From positions 124,001 through 188,000 of the forward strand of contig JNJD01000006.1 in the NCBI GenBank assembly GCA_000702685.1: DNA of 64,000 nt. The letters are read 5' to 3'. This DNA is from Lachnospiraceae bacterium AC2028 (GTDB lineage Bacteria > Bacillota > Clostridia > Lachnospirales > Lachnospiraceae). The notes beneath the pieces were generated by a model. It was not told where the DNA came from, did no database searches, and saw nothing but the letters and a program-made list of their open reading frames with translations. Positions 60,553 to 64,000 of this stretch are shown one piece after another. Numbering within the stretch: position 1 is the stretch's first letter; every line of letters begins with the position of its first letter. The translations under genes and the position numbers were made by a program.

Positions 60553-62760
60553 TCACTTCTTACTCTTTTTGATCGGAGTATAATTCCTTATCCTCTGCTC
60601 GATCACCTTTTCAAGTTCGGCTTCCGTGTAAGGTATGAATTTCATGATGATCATGCTCAAGGGGCGGATCTTTACGGATATCGACTGAGTCCTTCCGTCA
60701 AGCCTCTTATCCGTTGCTTTCCTTACGGTCCTCGATACGGAAGAAGTTCCGCCGTAAGCCTTATCATCCGTAGTGAAGATCTCCTTGTATTTGCCCTCAT
60801 AAGGGACACCGGTCTGGAAATTCTGCTCAATTCCCGAGAAATTGGCGATAACGACAAGCATATCCTCGGGATCATCTGTCTTTCTCACATAAGCTATGCA
60901 GCACTGCTCTTCGTTCATATTGCTGAGCCATTCGAAACATTCGGGATCGGACTCGGCAGTCCTGAGGGCGGGTTCCGTCTCATAAAGCTTATTGAGGTCG
61001 GACAGGATCTTTGAATATGATGTATCGAACATATCACCGAGAAGCTTTTTGCCCGGATGGGTGTACAGATAACCGAGTGAAAGCCTGATCTGGGATTCTA
61101 CGGCGTCTTTATCTCCGGGAAGCAGTTCGCTGATCGGACCTACTTCAGCGGTTTTTTCTTTTCCCGCAAAGGGAAGGATATAGTCATCCACAAATGCGTA
61201 GGTAAAAGCATCGGCAATGCAGTGAAGATTGGGTCCTCTGAAAAGAGGATCCATTCCGATGAAGTTCCTGTAATCGTCAAAGAATACTTCGTTCCATTTA
61301 TAGTCAAAGCCGAATCCGTCCGCGGATACGGGATCGGTTATTCCGGGATGAAGTGAGGAATCCTCGGCAATAAGGAGGATGCCCGGGTACTTTTTTCGTA
61401 TCTCGCTGTTGAACTTCTTAATGAACGCAATGGCATCAATATTCTCATTGCCGCCGTAGATATTGGGAACCCATTCGCTCTTACTGTAATCAAGGTAAAG
61501 CATTCTTGCGATACCGATAAATCTGATGCCGTCTATACCGAAACGCTTTACAAGACCGAATCCGGATGACATCAGGAAATTACCGACAAAGCTGCTTGAA
61601 TAATTGAAAAGGCCCGCATCGATATCATAAGCGATGCCCTGTCTGGGATCAAAATGCTCAAAAAGACCGGTTCCGTCGAATCTGTACATACCTCCTTCTT
61701 CCAAAGCAAAATATGAAGGAACCCAGTCTAGAACAACGCCCACTCCGGCATCATGAAGAGTTTTAACAAGTCCCGCAAATTCATCCCCGGTTCCGAGACG
61801 GGGATCAACCGCAAAATATGAAATTGTCTTATCCGTAGATCTGACGGAGGAAGAAAGAATATTACCGATGCATACATGCGTATATCCGCATTCCTGACAG
61901 ATTGCGGAAAGCTCTCTGCTCATATTAACGAATGCCGAGGAATCGCCGGATATGAACTTATAAGGATCGGCCTGATAGATACTGAGGGCGGTATCCTTAT
62001 TGATCCCCTTAACAGGTAAGGGTTTGACAGATACGGATGACGCCTTTCCGACAACGGAAATAAATCCATTGTCGGCACTTATTTCCGCAGCAAAAGGATC
62101 GGATGATCTGTGAATCTCATAATTACGGAATTTTATCTCAAACTGATATCTGTCGCCTTCCCTGACACCCGGGATAAACAGCTCGAAAACACCGAGTTCG
62201 CCTCTTTTGCACATCTGATGGATGCGGCCGTCCCATGAATTGAAATCACCGATGACACTGATCCTCATTGCAGAGGGTGCATAAACGGCAAAAAGAGTAC
62301 CTTCCTCACCGTCAAGTGTCATGGGCTTTGCACCGAGGATATCGGAAGCATCCGTGCAGGTACCTTCGGTTATCTTACGGATATCTGATTCTTTGAGTAT
62401 ATCCTTATGTCTGTAAGGATCACCGCATCTTAAGACTTTCTTTTTGAGAGTGCGTCCGTCTTCCTGTCTCTTTTCATAGGTGACGATATATGTATAGGGG
62501 CCGGGATCCTTCGTGGGAAGAAGCTGTGCATAGAAGCCGTCGTCATCGGCAACTTCCATTTTGGTCTCACAGAAATCTCCGGTCTCGCCACGATCCTTCC
62601 ATCTTACGACAACAGAATCGGAACCCGGGAAATATGCCTGGAGAAGTGTTGTCTGTCCCTTGGCATGTGGTCCGAGAAGATCCTGAGGATGGGAACATTC
62701 GGAGTAAATGACCTCCTCTATGAACGCCCAGTCCATAAGCTTATATAATCTCTTGTTCAT
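60553..62760 (-). CDS. Catalytically degenerate glycogen branching enzyme homologue (GlgB-like)
   Basis: 735 aa, the size and order of GlgB: CBM48-like N-terminal modules (FAVYAPSAMRISVIGDFNSWDGR), a GH13 barrel (about 250-590) and a C-terminal beta domain. Alignment to GlgB is clear (GIDGIRFIGIARMLYLDYS; WVPNIYGGNENIDAI; GFDYKWNEVFFDDY; HPGKKLLGDMF), yet the nucleophile Asp of RVDAV is Ile (RFIGI, about residue 413), region I DWVPxHF is DWVPSYF and region IV SHDEVVHGK is AGKEKTAEV. Only the AED general-acid position survives. Likely a non-catalytic glucan-binding protein. Confidence 0.9.
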   Translation of the reverse strand: MNKRLYKLMDWAFIEEVIYSECSHPQDLLGPHAKGQTTLLQAYFPGSDSVVVRWKDRGETGDFCETKMEVADDDGFYAQLLPTKDPGPYTYIVTYEKRQEDGRTLKKKVLRCGDPYRHKDILKESDIRKITEGTCTDASDILGAKPMTLDGEEGTLFAVYAPSAMRISVIGDFNSWDGRIHQMCKRGELGVFELFIPGVREGDRYQFEIKFRNYEIHRSSDPFAAEISADNGFISVVGKASSVSVKPLPVKGINKDTALSIYQADPYKFISGDSSAFVNMSRELSAICQECGYTHVCIGNILSSSVRSTDKTISYFAVDPRLGTGDEFAGLVKTLHDAGVGVVLDWVPSYFALEEGGMYRFDGTGLFEHFDPRQGIAYDIDAGLFNYSSSFVGNFLMSSGFGLVKRFGIDGIRFIGIARMLYLDYSKSEWVPNIYGGNENIDAIAFIKKFNSEIRKKYPGILLIAEDSSLHPGITDPVSADGFGFDYKWNEVFFDDYRNFIGMDPLFRGPNLHCIADAFTYAFVDDYILPFAGKEKTAEVGPISELLPGDKDAVESQIRLSLGYLYTHPGKKLLGDMFDTSYSKILSDLNKLYETEPALRTAESDPECFEWLSNMNEEQCCIAYVRKTDDPEDMLVVIANFSGIEQNFQTGVPYEGKYKEIFTTDDKAYGGTSSVSRTVRKATDKRLDGRTQSISVKIRPLSMIIMKFIPYTEAELEKVIEQRIRNYTPIKKSKK

Positions 62761-62786
62761 TTAAAAATCCCCCTGAGAAAAAATGA

Positions 62787-64000
62787 TCAATCGATCTTGT
62801 GCAGGAAAAGACCGCTCCTGAGCTTTGGCTCGAACCATGTTGACTTCGGGGGCATTAAAAGTCCCTGATCCGCAACATTGAAAAGCTCTTCTATCGAAGT
62901 GGGGAACATCGAAAAAGCTACTTTCATATCTTCGTTGCATCTCTTTTCGAGTTCCTTAAGTCCGCGGATACCGCCGACAAAATCTATCCTCTTGTCGGTA
63001 CGGGGATCACCAATGCCGAGCACGGGTCCCAGCAATCCGTCCTGAAGCACCGAAACATCGAGTCCCTTTACGGGATCGTCGGACTTTATATCATGATGAG
63101 CACGGAGCTTATACCATTTTCCGTCAAAATACATGCCGAACAGGCCCTTATCCTCGGGAGAATAAAGCTTCTTCGCATCGCAGACCTCAAATCTTTCAAT
63201 GACCTCATTGAAGAACTGTACATCGGTAAGACCGTTAAGATCCTTTACCACTCTGTTATAATCAAGAATCTTAAGCTCATCGCCGGGGAAGATGACACTG
63301 AGGAAATAATTGAATTCCTCATCTCCGGTATATCCGGGATTTTCCTCTCTTCTCTTAAGACCGACTTTGACAGCGCTTGCACATCTGTGATGTCCGTCGG
63401 CGATATAGAGGGAGTCCATGTCGGAGAAAGCCAGTCTGATCGCTTCAACCTTTTCGCTGTCCTTTACGGAAAAGACTCTGTGTCTGATTCCGTCTTCGGA
63501 TGTAAAGTCACAATCGGGCTCACCCTTCTTTACGGCGGCTATTATCGCTGAAAGGATCTCGTTCTTCCTGTATGCCAGGAAGATGGGGCCGGTCTGGAAA
63601 CCTGTGACATCAACATGATTGATCCTGTCCTGCTCTTTGTCGGCACGGGTATTCTCATGCTTTTTGATGACACCGCTCTGATAATCATCGATCGAAGCAC
63701 AAGCAACAATACCGGTCTGAGAACGGCCGTCCATTGTAAGCTCATAAAGATAATATCCGGGATCTCCCGAATCCTCTACAAAGCGTCCGTCCGCGATCCT
63801 TTCGCGGATCATATCTGCGGCCTTTTGATATACTCTGGGATCATAGGTATCCACATCATCGGAAAACTGGGTTTCTGCCCTGTCGATGGCAAGAAAACTC
63901 TCCGGGTTTTCCTTAACTATCTCGCAGCTCTCACTGCGGTTATAAACATCATAGGGAAGTGCTGCGATAACGCTCTCCATACCTTTCTTGGGTCTGTACG
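62787..64000 (-). CDS. DUF1015 family protein (5' end cut by window edge)
   Basis: About 404 residues visible. The frame stays open past the ATG at 63980 to the window end, reading YRPKKGMESVIAALPYDVYN, which is the usual DUF1015 N-terminus, so the true start is outside. Motifs: ALPYDVYNRSE, HVDVTGFQTGPIFLAYR, YIADGHHRCASAVKVG, FLSVIFPGDELKILDYNR. Conserved HHR-type site suggests a kinase/ParB-like fold, but the function is unknown. It is often near serine biosynthesis genes; here 26 bases before the GlgB-like gene. Confidence 0.88.
   Translation of the reverse strand, partial: YRPKKGMESVIAALPYDVYNRSESCEIVKENPESFLAIDRAETQFSDDVDTYDPRVYQKAADMIRERIADGRFVEDSGDPGYYLYELTMDGRSQTGIVACASIDDYQSGVIKKHENTRADKEQDRINHVDVTGFQTGPIFLAYRKNEILSAIIAAVKKGEPDCDFTSEDGIRHRVFSVKDSEKVEAIRLAFSDMDSLYIADGHHRCASAVKVGLKRREENPGYTGDEEFNYFLSVIFPGDELKILDYNRVVKDLNGLTDVQFFNEVIERFEVCDAKKLYSPEDKGLFGMYFDGKWYKLRAHHDIKSDDPVKGLDVSVLQDGLLGPVLGIGDPRTDKRIDFVGGIRGLKELEKRCNEDMKVAFSMFPTSIEELFNVADQGLLMPPKSTWFEPKLRSGLFLHKID

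Noticed and set aside
1-64000. CRISPR array, prophage, insertion sequence or restriction-modification system
   Set aside because: No regularly spaced repeats, integrase, transposase, phage structural or modification genes are seen; the window is core chromosome.

Overview
The window reads as core chromosome of a strictly anaerobic Gram-positive bacterium of the Clostridia, most like a Lachnospiraceae member of the rumen/gut type (Butyrivibrio and relatives). Evidence: Firmicutes gene orders (rnc-smc-ftsY, ylxM-ffh-rpsP-khpA-rimM-trmD-rplS, rbgA-rnhB-ylqG-ylqH, gpsA-plsY-der), an oxygen-sensitive class III ribonucleotide reductase as the only one present, FapR/Firmicutes-style PlsX/PlsY lipid genes, and strong AGGAGG-type ribosome binding sites. 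Family assignment is inference. I call 58 protein genes and one tRNA; 57 of the 58 protein genes and the tRNA lie on the minus strand, so the window sits on one replichore and is transcribed right to left.

Reading in transcription order from the right: 64000-60553 holds a DUF1015 protein (cut by the window edge) and a branching-enzyme homologue whose catalytic residues are lost; then tRNA-Thr(CGU) with its own promoter and terminator. 60248-53216 is argH, asd, a GGDEF/EAL protein, topB and a left-handed beta-helix protein. 53141-52109 is a Gln/Asn-rich membrane protein and a DUF2752 protein, convergent with the single plus-strand gene, a small lipoprotein (51601-52122). 51418-43047 is rpmF, then plsX-acpP-rnc-smc-ftsY-ilvA. 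42950-38342 is ylxM-ffh-rpsP-khpA-rimM-trmD and separately promoted rplS. 38206-29570 is a tightly overlapping run of a variant signal peptidase, rbgA, lepB, rnhB, ylqG, ylqH, yraN and a response regulator/sensor kinase pair.

29495-11772 is a nearly gapless run of fifteen genes ended by one clear terminator: prs, a PDZ/radical-SAM DUF512 protein, der, plsY, gpsA, then an unusual signalling block (pseudo-histidine-kinase, kinase-like hybrid with HPt but no ATPase domain, double-receiver protein, MoxR ATPase, VWA protein), then tyrS and a nucleoside salvage set (punA, cdd, an amidohydrolase, an NCS2 permease). 11728-9695 has a membrane-anchored MutS-like ATPase and a 63-residue membrane protein behind a promoter framed by inverted repeats. 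9632-5400 is a WYL regulator followed by nrdD-nrdG-dut (dNTP supply). 5271-1 is degV, miaB, mutS and the start of mutL, with a large palindromic intergenic element between miaB and mutS.

The best candidate for an undescribed system is the 17024-23944 block: two kinase-like membrane proteins, neither of which has a complete kinase core, with receiver and HPt relay modules, genetically fused by zero- to few-base spacing to a MoxR/VWA chaperone-type pair. Other items worth attention are the catalytically dead GlgB paralogue, a signal peptidase with Lys-to-Arg at the general base, TrmD with a long extra C-terminal domain, a rod-like RNA structure just ahead of rnc, and an intrinsic-terminator hairpin buried inside the DUF2752 coding sequence.
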